From Microbacteriaceae bacterium VKM Ac-2855 (GTDB lineage: Bacteria; Actinomycetota; Actinomycetes; Actinomycetales; Microbacteriaceae), in assembly GCA_013204985.1 (NCBI GenBank), contig JABMLG010000001.1, positions 62,001 to 126,000 of the forward strand: 64,000 nt of DNA. The letters are read 5' to 3'. The position numbers and the translations under genes were made by a program. A model generated the notes under the pieces. That model was not told the origin of the DNA. It did not search any database and worked only from the letters and a program-made list of their open reading frames with translations. Positions 35,404 to 44,092 of the stretch are shown piece by piece. Numbering within the stretch: the first letter of the stretch is position 1; each line of letters starts with the position of its first letter.

Positions 35404-36876
35404 GTGAAGACCACGGTAGAAAAGCTGAGCCCGACGCGCGTCAAGCTCGCCATTTCGGTGACCCCGGAGGAGCTCAGCCCCAGCATCAAGCACGCCTACG
35501 GACACATCGCGGAGCAGATCAATGTTCCGGGCTTCCGCAAGGGTAAGGTCCCGCCGGCGATCGTCGACCAGCGAGTCGGCAAGGCCGCCGTGCTCGAGCA
35601 CGCGGTGAACGAGGGACTCGACGGTTTCTACCGCGAGGCCGTCGCCGAGAACGAGATCCGCCCGCTGGGTCGCCCCGAGGCGGACATCACCGAGTGGCCC
35701 TCCGACAAGGACTTCTCCGGCGAGCTGCTGCTCTCGATCGAGGTCGACGTGCGCCCCGAGCTCGATGTGCCGTCGTTCGACGGACTCGAGCTCGTCGTCG
35801 ACGCCGCTGCGGTGTCGGATGAGGACGTCGATGCCGAGCTCGACCGTCTGCGCAGCCGTTTCGGCACGCTGACCACCGTCGATCGACCGGCCAAGACCGG
35901 CGACTTCGTGCAGATCGACCTCGTGGCGACGATCGGTGGCGTCGAGGTCGACACCGCGAACGCGATCTCGTACGAGCTGGGCTCCGGCGAGCTGATCGAG
36001 GGCATCGATGACGCCCTCGACACCCTGACCGCCGGCGAGAGCACCACCTTCAAGGCGCCGCTGCTCGGTGGCGAGCACGAAGGCGAGGAGGCGGAGATCG
36101 CCGTCGACCTCACCGCCGTCAAGGAGCGCGAGCTCCCCGACGCCGATGACGACTTCGCTCAGATCGCCAGCGAGTTCGACACCATCGCCGAGCTGCGCGA
36201 GTCGCTCAAGGAGCAGGCCGCCTCGGGCAAGACCCTCGAGCAGGGCCGCCAGGCCCGCGAGAAGCTCGTCGAGAAGCTGCTCGAACTCGTCGAGGTCCCC
36301 GTGCCGGCCAAGCTCGTCGAGGACGAGGTGCACCGCCACCTCGAGGGCGAGAGCCGCCTCGAGGACGAGGTGCACCGCGCCGAGGTCACCGAGGCCAGCG
36401 AGAAGACCTTCAAGACCCAGATCCTCCTCGACACCGTAGTGGAGAACGAGAAGATCCAGGTCAGCCAGGACGAACTGACCCAGTACCTGATCCAGGGAGC
36501 CGGTCAGTACGGTCTCGAGCCGAACGAGTTCATCAAGATCCTGTCCGAGAACAACCAGATCGGCCAGATGGTGGGCGAGGTCGCTCGCAACAAGGCGCTG
36601 GCGGTCATCCTGGGCAAGGCGACGATCGTCGACACCGACGGCGCGAAGGTCGATCTCTCCGAGTTCGTCGCCCTTGCGGACGAGGACGAGGCTGCAGAGC
36701 TGGCCGTGGCGACCGATGTGGTCGAGGCCGCCGAGTCCGAGGCTGCCGCCGAGGTCGTCGCCGAGGCCGAGGCCGTCGTCGAGGAGGAGCCCGTCGCCGA
36801 GGAGGCTGCTCCGGCTCCCAAGAAGAAGCGTGCGCCCGCCAAGAAGAAGGCTGCTGAGGAGCCCGCCGCCGAGTAG
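35404..36876 (+). CDS. tig: Trigger factor
   Basis: A 490-residue ribosome-associated chaperone. The ribosome-binding signature [13 protein letters not shown] is near residue 42, the FKBP-type prolyl isomerase domain spans roughly 155-245 ([15 protein letters not shown] ... [14 protein letters not shown]), and a helical chaperone domain extends to about 430. The extra C-terminal tail is Ala/Glu-rich and ends in Lys clusters ([13 protein letters not shown]), longer than in E. coli but usual in actinobacteria. GTG start. It heads the tig-clpP1-clpP2-clpX cluster. Confidence 0.96.
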   Translation: MKTTVEKLSPTRVKLAISVTPEELSPSIKHAYGHIAEQINVPGFRKGKVPPAIVDQRVGKAAVLEHAVNEGLDGFYREAVAENEIRPLGRPEADITEWPSDKDFSGELLLSIEVDVRPELDVPSFDGLELVVDAAAVSDEDVDAELDRLRSRFGTLTTVDRPAKTGDFVQIDLVATIGGVEVDTANAISYELGSGELIEGIDDALDTLTAGESTTFKAPLLGGEHEGEEAEIAVDLTAVKERELPDADDDFAQIASEFDTIAELRESLKEQAASGKTLEQGRQAREKLVEKLLELVEVPVPAKLVEDEVHRHLEGESRLEDEVHRAEVTEASEKTFKTQILLDTVVENEKIQVSQDELTQYLIQGAGQYGLEPNEFIKILSENNQIGQMVGEVARNKALAVILGKATIVDTDGAKVDLSEFVALADEDEAAELAVATDVVEAAESEAAAEVVAEAEAVVEEEPVAEEAAPAPKKKRAPAKKKAAEEPAAE

Positions 36877-36893
36877 GCAGCGCTACCCTCTCC

Positions 36894-36925
36894 GAGGCCG
36901 TCCCGATCCGTCGGGGCGGCCTCGT
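36894..36925 (+). terminator. Intrinsic terminator after tig
   Basis: GAGGCCGTCCCGA pairs with TCGGGGCGGCCTC. It separates tig from clpP1, which then needs its own promoter in the 245 bases that follow. Confidence 0.65.
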
Positions 36926-37170
36926 CGCGTTTCCGAACCGCGTGGCGCGGTGCTGGGCCTCGGCTCCGCGAGTGGAAGTCGCGTTCGAGGGAGTTACGAG
37001 AGCGCCACGTCACGCTCCCTCTTTCGCGATCCCCGAGTGAGCCGAGTGCGGGCGATCCGTGTCGGAGCAGGAGAGGGCGGCGATAACTCTGCCCAGGGCG
37101 AACACGGCGAAACGGGTAAGCGCGCTCCTATAGATTCGGTGCCGAAGCGACAACTGAAACGGAGCGACAC

Positions 37171-37758
37171 ATGGCCGACCTGGCACTGCCGAACAGTGTT
37201 TTTGACCGACTGCTCAAGGACCGAATCATCTGGCTCGGCTCGGAGGTCCGCGACGAGAACGCCAACGAGATCGCCGCGAAGCTCCTGCTGCTGGCGGCTG
37301 AGGACTCCGAGCGCGACATCTTCCTCTACATCAACTCGCCCGGCGGATCCATCACCGCGGGCATGGCCATCTACGACACGATGCAGTTCGTCCCGAACGA
37401 CATCGTCACCGTCGGAATCGGCATGGCGGCCTCGATGGGGCAGCTGCTGCTGACCGCGGGCACGAAGGGCAAGCGGTACATCACGCCCAACGCCCGCGTC
37501 CTGCTGCACCAGCCGCACGGCGGATTCGGCGGCACCGCCTCCGACATCCAGACGCAGGCGCAGCTCATCCTCGACATGAAGAAGCGCCTCGCCGAGATCA
37601 CCGCCTCGCAGACCGGCAAGACGGTCGAGCAGGTCAACGCCGATGGCGACCGCGACCGCTGGTTCAGCGCCGAGGAGGCCCTCGAATACGGCTTCGTCGA
37701 CCACATCCGTTCGTCGGCCAGTGACGTCACCGGTGGTGGCGGAACAGCCATCGAGTGA
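37171..37758 (+). CDS. clpP1: ATP-dependent Clp protease proteolytic subunit 1
   Basis: A 195-residue serine peptidase. Catalytic Ser88 (GMAASMG), His113 (LLHQPHG) and Asp162 (DRDRWF) have the exact spacing of E. coli ClpP. In actinobacteria ClpP1 forms a hetero-tetradecamer with ClpP2, which is encoded 44 bases downstream. GGAG lies before the ATG. TATAGAT at about 37128 is a possible -10 box of its own promoter. I could not define a ClgR box with confidence. Confidence 0.96.
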   Translation: MADLALPNSVFDRLLKDRIIWLGSEVRDENANEIAAKLLLLAAEDSERDIFLYINSPGGSITAGMAIYDTMQFVPNDIVTVGIGMAASMGQLLLTAGTKGKRYITPNARVLLHQPHGGFGGTASDIQTQAQLILDMKKRLAEITASQTGKTVEQVNADGDRDRWFSAEEALEYGFVDHIRSSASDVTGGGGTAIE

Positions 37759-37802
37759 TCGACGGCCGGAACACAGAGACTTCGAGAGACAGAGAGACAG
37801 AC

Positions 37803-38477
37803 ATGGACATGTCCCACCTGCCGTCCTTCGGCGGCACCGCGTACGGCTCGGGCACCGCGCCGCAGTCGCGTTACATCCTGCCCAGCTTCGAGGAGCGCAC
37901 GGCGTACGGCTTCAAGCGCCAAGACCCGTACGCGAAGCTGTTCGAGGACCGCATCATCTTCCTGGGCGTGCAGGTCGACGACGCATCCGCCGACGACATC
38001 ATGGCCCAGCTCCTCGTGCTCGAGAGCATGGACCCTGACCGCGACATCGTGATGTACATCAACTCGCCCGGTGGCTCCTTCACAGCCATGACGGCGATCT
38101 ACGACACGATGCAGTACATCCGGCCCCACATCCAGACGGTGGTGCTGGGTCAGGCCGCGTCGGCGGCCGCCGTGCTCACCGCGGCCGGCACTCCCGGCAA
38201 GCGCCTCGCCCTTCCGAACGCTCGTATCCTGATCCACCAGCCGGCCGTCGGCCAGGGCGGCGGTCAGGCCTCGGACATCGAGATCCAGGCCGCCGAGATC
38301 ATGCGGATGCGCGAGTGGTTGGAGGAGACGCTGTCGAAGCACTCCAACCGCGATGTGGCGCAGGTCAAGAAGGACATCGACCGCGACAAGATCCTGTCGT
38401 CTGCGGATGCCCTCGAGTACGGTCTGATCGACCAGGTGCTCACCAGCCGCAAGAGCCTCCCCGCTCTGGTCAAGTAG
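37803..38477 (+). CDS. clpP2: ATP-dependent Clp protease proteolytic subunit 2
   Basis: A 224-residue partner of ClpP1. Catalytic Ser120 (GQAASAA), His145 (ILIHQPAVG) and Asp195 (DRDKIL). The N-terminal extension of about 45 residues (SFGGTAYGSGTAPQSRYILP) is longer than in ClpP1 and fits a propeptide removed on maturation. Two in-frame ATGs (37803, 37809) are close; the ribosome site is weak (AGAGAGAC). Confidence 0.96.
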   Translation: MDMSHLPSFGGTAYGSGTAPQSRYILPSFEERTAYGFKRQDPYAKLFEDRIIFLGVQVDDASADDIMAQLLVLESMDPDRDIVMYINSPGGSFTAMTAIYDTMQYIRPHIQTVVLGQAASAAAVLTAAGTPGKRLALPNARILIHQPAVGQGGGQASDIEIQAAEIMRMREWLEETLSKHSNRDVAQVKKDIDRDKILSSADALEYGLIDQVLTSRKSLPALVK

Positions 38478-38484
38478 TCGGTTC

Positions 38485-38535
38485 GACGAGGCCGGACGAT
38501 CCGCATCAGCGGAACGCCCGGCCTCGTGCCGTCTT
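38485..38535 (+). terminator. Hairpin terminator after clpP2
   Basis: CGAGGCCGG pairs with CCGGCCTCG across a 22-base loop with a short inner stem, followed by T/C-rich bases. clpX starts about 150 bases later. Confidence 0.5.
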
Positions 38536-38685
38536 CCTGCCCGAACAAGGCCGAATATGGCGCTGCTGACCGAGAGTGTCGGAGGCAACGGCTAGGCTCG
38601 ATGAAAGACGACGACGCCGACTTCACCGCAGGTCTCCGTGTCGGCGTGGTCCGAAACACAAGGTCTGCAGGAAGAGGGGCACCCC

Positions 38686-39963
38686 GTGGCACGAATTGGC
38701 GAGAGCGCCGATCTTCTGAAGTGTTCCTTCTGCGGGAAGAGTCAGAAGCAGGTTCAGCAGCTCATCGCCGGCCCCGGCGTGTACATCTGCGACGAGTGCG
38801 TCGAGCTGTGCAACGAGATCATCGAGGAGCGACTCTCCGAGGCCAACGAGGAGACGACTCACGAGTTCGATCTGCCGAAGCCTAAAGAGATCTTCGGCTT
38901 CCTCGAGGAGTACGTGATCGGCCAGGAGGCCGCCAAGAAGGCGCTCGCGGTGGCGGTCTACAACCACTACAAGCGCGTCCGCTCGCACCACACCATCACG
39001 TCGGCCGATGCGATCCACGATGAGATCGAGATCGCCAAGAGCAACATCCTGCTGATCGGTCCGACGGGCTGCGGCAAGACCTATCTGGCTCAGACGCTGG
39101 CGAAGCGGCTCAACGTTCCGTTCGCCGTTGCGGATGCGACGGCGCTCACCGAGGCGGGTTACGTCGGCGAAGACGTCGAGAACATCCTGCTCAAGCTGAT
39201 CCAGGCGGCCGACTACGACGTGAAGCGCGCCGAGACCGGCATCATCTACATCGACGAGGTCGACAAGATCGCCCGCAAGGCCGAGAACCCGTCGATCACG
39301 CGCGACGTGTCGGGCGAGGGCGTGCAGCAGGCCCTGTTGAAGATCCTCGAGGGCACGGTCGCCTCCGTACCGCCGCAGGGTGGACGCAAGCATCCGCACC
39401 AGGAGTTCATCCAGATCGACACCACGAACGTGCTGTTCATCGTGGCCGGTGCCTTCGCCGGGCTCGAAGACATCATCTCGCAGCGTGCCGGCAAGAAGGG
39501 CATCGGGTTCGGTGCTCCTCTGCACAGCAAGGGCGATGACGTCAACCTCTTCAGCGAGGTGCTGCCGGAGGATCTGCACAAGTTCGGACTGATCCCCGAG
39601 TTCATCGGTCGGCTCCCGGTCGTCACCACCGTCACCCAGCTCGACCAGGTGGCTCTGATGCAGATCCTGACCGAGCCGCGCAACGCGCTCGTGAAGCAGT
39701 ACCAGCGGATGTTCGAACTCGACGGCGTCGAGCTGGAGTTCGACCACGGCGCGCTCGAGTCGATCGCCGATCTCGCGGTGTTGCGGCAGACGGGAGCCCG
39801 CGGGCTGCGCGCGATCCTCGAGGAGGTCCTCGGCCCGATCATGTTCGAGGTTCCGTCCTCCGAGGAGGTCGCTCGCGTCGTCGTGACCAAGGGCACCGTC
39901 ATCGAAAACGCCGCGCCGACGATCGTGTTGCACAAGCCGCGCCGCCAGGACAAGAGCGCCTGA
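38686..39963 (+). CDS. clpX: ATP-dependent Clp protease ATP-binding subunit ClpX
   Basis: A 425-residue AAA+ unfoldase feeding ClpP1P2. The N-terminal zinc-binding domain has Cys13, Cys16, Cys35 and Cys38. Walker A GPTGCGKT has Lys131, Walker B is IIYIDEVDK. The pore loop GYVGEDVE and the ClpP-docking IGF loop (KGIGFGAPL) are present. GTG start with GAAGAGGGG upstream. It has its own leader and lies between two terminators, so it can be transcribed alone. Confidence 0.97.
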   Translation: MARIGESADLLKCSFCGKSQKQVQQLIAGPGVYICDECVELCNEIIEERLSEANEETTHEFDLPKPKEIFGFLEEYVIGQEAAKKALAVAVYNHYKRVRSHHTITSADAIHDEIEIAKSNILLIGPTGCGKTYLAQTLAKRLNVPFAVADATALTEAGYVGEDVENILLKLIQAADYDVKRAETGIIYIDEVDKIARKAENPSITRDVSGEGVQQALLKILEGTVASVPPQGGRKHPHQEFIQIDTTNVLFIVAGAFAGLEDIISQRAGKKGIGFGAPLHSKGDDVNLFSEVLPEDLHKFGLIPEFIGRLPVVTTVTQLDQVALMQILTEPRNALVKQYQRMFELDGVELEFDHGALESIADLAVLRQTGARGLRAILEEVLGPIMFEVPSSEEVARVVVTKGTVIENAAPTIVLHKPRRQDKSA

Positions 39964-39984
39964 GCGACCCACTCACCACCGATT

Positions 39985-40013
39985 GGCCCGCCGGAGACGG
40001 CGGGCCTTTCGTA
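39985..40013 (+). terminator. Intrinsic terminator after clpX
   Basis: GGCCCGCC pairs with GGCGGGCC around GGAGAC-like loop bases, followed by TTTCGT. Confidence 0.8.
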
Positions 40014-40035
40014 TTCCATCTCCTAGCCTGAACGA

Positions 40036-41178
40036 ATGCTGCAACCCGTTCTCGCTGGAATCGTCGCCGCCGTCACCGGTTTCTCCAGCACGTTCGCCAT
40101 CGTGCTCGCGGGGCTGCAAGCCGTCGGCGCCACCAGCGATCAGGCAGCATCGGGATTGCTCGCGATCTGCGTCTTCCTCGGCGTTCTGAGCATCGTTATG
40201 GCTCTGCGTTTCCGGGTGCCGATCACCTTCGCGTGGAGCACCCCCGGCGCGGCACTGCTTGTGGCCACCGGAGCCGTAGCCGGGCGGTTCGACGAGGCGG
40301 TCGGCGCGTTCCTCCTGGCCGCGGTCCTCTTGGTCCTCACCGGACTCTGGCCGGCTCTGGGCCGTTTCGTCGCGCGCATCCCGCGTCCTTTGGCGAACGG
40401 GATGCTCGCGGGGATCCTGTTCCCCATCGTCCTCGCACCGGTGCAGGCCGCTGTCGGCATCCCGTTGCAGGCGTTGCCGATCATCGTGCTCTGGGTGCTG
40501 CTGTCGCGGCTGGCGCCGCGGTGGGCGACGCCCGTGGCGATCGTCGCGGCCGTGGCGGTACTCCTGGCCACGAGCGGTGACGCGCTGGTCGGCGCGAACC
40601 TTCTGCCCGTGGTGTCGTACGTCGCGCCCGCCTTCGACCCCGGCGTCATGATCGGGATCGGTGTGCCGCTGTACGTCGTGACGATGGCGGGCCAGAACAT
40701 CCCCGGCATGGCCGTGATGTCGAGTTTCGGTTTCGACGCGCACTCGCGCCCGTCGATCGTCTCCTCCGGAGCGTTGTCGGGGATCGGCGCCCTCTTCGGC
40801 GGTATCCCGATCAATCTCGCCGCTCTGAGTGCGGCTCTGACCGCGGGACCCGGCGCGGGCCCGCGGGATCGGCGCTGGATCGCGTCCGTTGCGACCGGCT
40901 GCAGCTACCTCGTGCTCGCGGTGCTGTCCGGTGGTGCGACCGCCCTGGTGTCGGCCGCGAGTCCGTTGCTGATCGAGGCTGTAGCGGGCCTGGCCCTCCT
41001 CGGTGCGTTCGTCTCGGCCGTTGTCGGAGCGGTCGAAGGTCCGGACCTGCGGATGCCAGCCGCCGCGACCCTGCTGGTCACTGCATCCGGAATGTCGGTG
41101 GCCGGCATCGGCTCCGCCTTCTGGGGCCTCGTCGTCGGTCTGCTCCTGGCACTCTGGTTCCGTCCGACTCGGGCCTGA
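40036..41178 (+). CDS. Benzoate/H+ symporter BenE-family transporter
   Basis: A 380-residue integral membrane protein with about 12 hydrophobic segments spread evenly. FRVPITFAWSTPGAALL, ARIPRPLANGMLAGILFPIVLAPV and VTMAGQNIPGMAVM are hallmarks of BenE, a member of the UraA/SLC26 fold. Benzoate transport is the named function; no aromatic catabolic genes are nearby, so the true substrate is uncertain. TAGCCT (40024-40029) ends six bases before the ATG, a leaderless start. Confidence 0.88.
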   Translation: MLQPVLAGIVAAVTGFSSTFAIVLAGLQAVGATSDQAASGLLAICVFLGVLSIVMALRFRVPITFAWSTPGAALLVATGAVAGRFDEAVGAFLLAAVLLVLTGLWPALGRFVARIPRPLANGMLAGILFPIVLAPVQAAVGIPLQALPIIVLWVLLSRLAPRWATPVAIVAAVAVLLATSGDALVGANLLPVVSYVAPAFDPGVMIGIGVPLYVVTMAGQNIPGMAVMSSFGFDAHSRPSIVSSGALSGIGALFGGIPINLAALSAALTAGPGAGPRDRRWIASVATGCSYLVLAVLSGGATALVSAASPLLIEAVAGLALLGAFVSAVVGAVEGPDLRMPAAATLLVTASGMSVAGIGSAFWGLVVGLLLALWFRPTRA

Positions 41179-41193
41179 CCGACCTCCGCGAGA

Positions 41194-41252
41194 GACCCCA
41201 CCTCGGTTCGAGAGCGCCCCCGAACGGGGGTCCGCCGAACCGAGGCGGGGTC
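41194..41252. terminator. Bidirectional terminator between benE-like and M3 peptidase genes
   Basis: A 17-bp stem (GACCCCACCTCGGTTCG with one mismatch) encloses a second hairpin, GCCCCCGAACGGGGGT. Convergent genes end on either side. Confidence 0.75.
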
Positions 41253-41261
41253 CCTCGCCGG

Positions 41262-43322
41262 TCAGGCCTGGAGACCCCGTCGACGCAGCAGCGGCTCGAT
41301 ATCGGCGTCGCGGCCACGGAACTCGCGGTATGCCTCGAGCGGATTCGCGGAACCGCCGATGCCCAGCACGATCCGGCGGAAACGGTCGCCGTTCGAGCGG
41401 ACCGGGCCACCGTGCTCGATGAACCACTCCACGGTGTCGGCGTCGAGGATCTCGCTCCAGATGTACGAGTAGTAACCCGCTGAGTATCCGCCCGAGAACA
41501 CGTGCGCGAAGTAGCTGCTCGCGTAACGCGGGGGAGCCAGAGCCGAGTGCAGACCGGCGGCCGCCAGCACGGACTCCTCGAACGCATCGATGTCGTCGAC
41601 GCGAACCGGCGCCGAGAGGTCGTGCCAGGCGAGATCGAGGATGGCGGAGGCGAGGTACTCGCTCGTGGCGAACCCTTCACCCCAGGTCGACGCAGCCCGC
41701 ATCCGCTCGATCACCGCCGGGTCGAGCGGCTCACCCGTGTCGGTGTGCACGGCGTACTCGGAGAGGATCTCGGGCCAGGTCGCCCACATCTCGTTGACCT
41801 GGCTCGGGAACTCGACGAAATCGCGGAACACGCTCGTCCCCGCGAAGCGCGGGTAACTTGTCGAAGCGAACAGGCCGTGCAGGGCGTGGCCGAACTCGTG
41901 GAAGAGGGTATCGACCTCGTCGACGGTCAGTAGGGCAGGGCTTCCGGTCTCCGGCCGTGTGATGTTCAGGTTGTTCGTGACCACGGCGGAGGTGCCCAGC
42001 AGCGAGGAGCGTGCCACGAGCGAGTTCATCCACGCGCCACCGCGCTTGGAGTCCCGAGTGAAGAAGTCGCCGAGGAAGAGGCCGAGGGAGCTTCCATCGA
42101 CGTCGAGCACCTCCCAGACGCGGACGTCGTCGTTGTAACCGGGCAGATCGGCACGTTCGGCGAAGCCGATGCCGTAGAGACGTTCAGCTGCGGCGAAGAC
42201 GCCGTTCTGCAGCACCCGCTCCAGCTCGAAATAGGGCCGCAACGCAGCCGAGTCGACCGCGAAGGATTCCGCGCGGACGGCCTCCGCGTAGAAGGCGCGG
42301 TCCCAACTCTCGAGAGTGAAGCGCGGTTCTCCGGCGGCGTCTTGGCGGGAATCCGCGAGTGCCTGCATCCGCTCGAGCTCGAGCGCCAGGTTGCGGCCTG
42401 CCGGTGCCGCAAGCCGATCGAGGAGCGTCGTGACGTTCTCGGGCGATCCGGCGGTCTGGTCGGAGATGACGTAGTCGGCGTGCGAGGCGTAGCCGAGCAG
42501 TGCCGCGCGGTCGGCCCGGAGGCGAACGATCTCGAGCAGTGTCTGCCGGTTGTCGTGGTCGCCTCCGCGGCGACCACGAGCGAGCGACGCCCGCATGATC
42601 CGCTCGCGCGTCGCGCGCTTCGCCACGCTCGCCAGGAGCGGATGCCCGCTGTACAGCGTCAACGTGACGAGGTAGCCGTCGAGACCGCGTGCCTCGGCCG
42701 CAGCGCGGGTAGCAGCCAACTGCGGGGCGTCGAGGCCCTTGAGCTCATCCGCATCCGTCACGTGAACGGCGAGGTCGTTGGTGTCGGCCAGAAGGTTCTT
42801 CTCGAACCGAGTGGTGAGGGTCGACAGGGCCTCGTTCAATGCGCGCAGCTGCGACTTGCCGTCCGCGTCGAGAAGCGCACCGGAGCGGACGAAGCGCGAG
42901 TGGTACCGCTCGAGCAGATAGCTCGACTCGGGGTCGAGCCCGATCGAATCGCGCTGCTCGTACAGGGAACGGAGGCGGGCGAACAGCCGCGGATCGAGGG
43001 TGATCGCATCGTCGTGGGCCGAGAGCACTGGCGCGAGTTCTGCCTCGAGCGTGTCGGTAAGAGGTGTGCTGTCGGCCGAGGTCACCGTGAAGAAGACGGC
43101 TGACGCACGGCGGAGAGCCCGTCCGCTGCGCTCGAGCGCGACGACGGTGTTCTCGAACGTCGCCGGCTCCGTCGAGGAGGCGATCGCCTCCACCTCGGCG
43201 CGGTGCTCGGCCAGGGCGATCTCGAACGCCGGCGCGTAGTGCTCCGGCCGGATGTTCGCGTAGTCGGGAAGGCCGTGCGGAAGAGCACTGGGCCGGAGGA
43301 TGGGATTGTCGGATTCCGTCAC
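41262..43322 (-). CDS. M3-family metallopeptidase (peptidyl-dipeptidase Dcp-like)
   Basis: A 686-residue cytosolic zinc peptidase, thimet oligopeptidase fold. FHEFGHALHGLF gives HExxH with His475, Glu476 and His479, and FVEFPSQVNEMW is the following M3 signature. Length and the C-terminal GYSAGYYSYIWSEILDAD match Dcp/OpdA, which trims peptides of proteolysis. GTG start; TAGGCT (43329-43334, minus strand) ends six bases before it with no ribosome site, so leaderless. Confidence 0.92.
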   Translation of the reverse strand: MTESDNPILRPSALPHGLPDYANIRPEHYAPAFEIALAEHRAEVEAIASSTEPATFENTVVALERSGRALRRASAVFFTVTSADSTPLTDTLEAELAPVLSAHDDAITLDPRLFARLRSLYEQRDSIGLDPESSYLLERYHSRFVRSGALLDADGKSQLRALNEALSTLTTRFEKNLLADTNDLAVHVTDADELKGLDAPQLAATRAAAEARGLDGYLVTLTLYSGHPLLASVAKRATRERIMRASLARGRRGGDHDNRQTLLEIVRLRADRAALLGYASHADYVISDQTAGSPENVTTLLDRLAAPAGRNLALELERMQALADSRQDAAGEPRFTLESWDRAFYAEAVRAESFAVDSAALRPYFELERVLQNGVFAAAERLYGIGFAERADLPGYNDDVRVWEVLDVDGSSLGLFLGDFFTRDSKRGGAWMNSLVARSSLLGTSAVVTNNLNITRPETGSPALLTVDEVDTLFHEFGHALHGLFASTSYPRFAGTSVFRDFVEFPSQVNEMWATWPEILSEYAVHTDTGEPLDPAVIERMRAASTWGEGFATSEYLASAILDLAWHDLSAPVRVDDIDAFEESVLAAAGLHSALAPPRYASSYFAHVFSGGYSAGYYSYIWSEILDADTVEWFIEHGGPVRSNGDRFRRIVLGIGGSANPLEAYREFRGRDADIEPLLRRRGLQA

Positions 43323-43370
43323 GATCCGAGCCTATGGCGCCTCCGCGCCGCGATGATCGCTCCGGCCCTG

Positions 43371-43640
43371 TTACTCGCCCCAGTCGCCGTCGTCCTCGAC
43401 CCGACCCTGCGGCTGGCTGATGTACGCGGCGTCCTCATCGGGTTTGTACGTGATGGTGGTTCCATCGTCGAGCTCGACGACCGGTCTGCCTTCGAGCCAG
43501 GTGAGCTGCCATTTCCAGGCAGTGACGTCCACATCGCCCTCGGCGAGATCGCCTTCTACATCGGCGATGGCGGTGACCACGATCTCGGGAAGGCCGGCGG
43601 GTGCCTCCGCGCCCACACTCCAACGGGTTCCGAGCTGCAT
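43371..43640 (-). CDS. Small hypothetical protein coupled to the GNAT gene
   Basis: An 89-residue acidic beta-rich protein (DVTAWKWQLTWLEGRPVVELDDG, then a DDGDWGE end) with no recognised domain. Its ATG shares a base with the GNAT stop codon (TGATG), so it is made by translational coupling and may work with that enzyme. Confidence 0.65.
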   Translation of the reverse strand: MQLGTRWSVGAEAPAGLPEIVVTAIADVEGDLAEGDVDVTAWKWQLTWLEGRPVVELDDGTTITYKPDEDAAYISQPQGRVEDDGDWGE

Positions 43641-44083
43641 CAGATCGCCGCCTCGTACTCGTTGCCGGAGCTACGGGTGGCGAGGGCGCCGTAAACGCTG
43701 TTCGCCATCTCGTCGTCGGGCCGGGCCGAGAGGCGCAGGATGCTCGCACCGGTCGCGCTCGCCTCCGCCTTCACCGCCTCGACGAGGATCGTGCCCAGGC
43801 CGTTCTGGCGAGCGGTCGGCACGACGAAGAGGTCTTCCACGAAGACGCCGCGGCTCGCCGTGAGCGGCTGCACGAAGCCGCGGTAGTGCGCCAAGCCCAC
43901 CAGCTGCTCGTCGTCGACGGCGATCAGACCGTCGAGGGGCACGGCCGGATCGGTGATCCAGCTCCACACCCGCAGGGCGACCTGGTCGTCGATCGCTGCT
44001 GCGTAGTGCTGGCCGTATTGTTCGTAGAGCCCCAGCCAGGGGAAGAAGTCGCCGTCGACGAGCTTTCGGATCCGGATGGACAT
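43640..44083 (-). CDS. GNAT-family N-acetyltransferase
   Basis: A 147-residue acetyltransferase. FVEDLFVVPTARQNGLGTILVEAVKAEA is motif A with the acetyl-CoA pyrophosphate loop (RxxGxG/A variant QNGLG), and LRLSARPDDEMANSVYGALA is motif B. Target unknown. AGGAGG precedes the ATG. It lies directly downstream of valS (10-base gap) and is probably co-transcribed with it. Confidence 0.85.
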   Translation of the reverse strand: MSIRIRKLVDGDFFPWLGLYEQYGQHYAAAIDDQVALRVWSWITDPAVPLDGLIAVDDEQLVGLAHYRGFVQPLTASRGVFVEDLFVVPTARQNGLGTILVEAVKAEASATGASILRLSARPDDEMANSVYGALATRSSGNEYEAAI

Positions 44084-44092
44084 CGGTGCCTC

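Noticed and set aside
37030-37170. ClgR-binding site before clpP1
   Set aside because: Expected from other actinobacteria, but I could not find a convincing match to the motif by eye.
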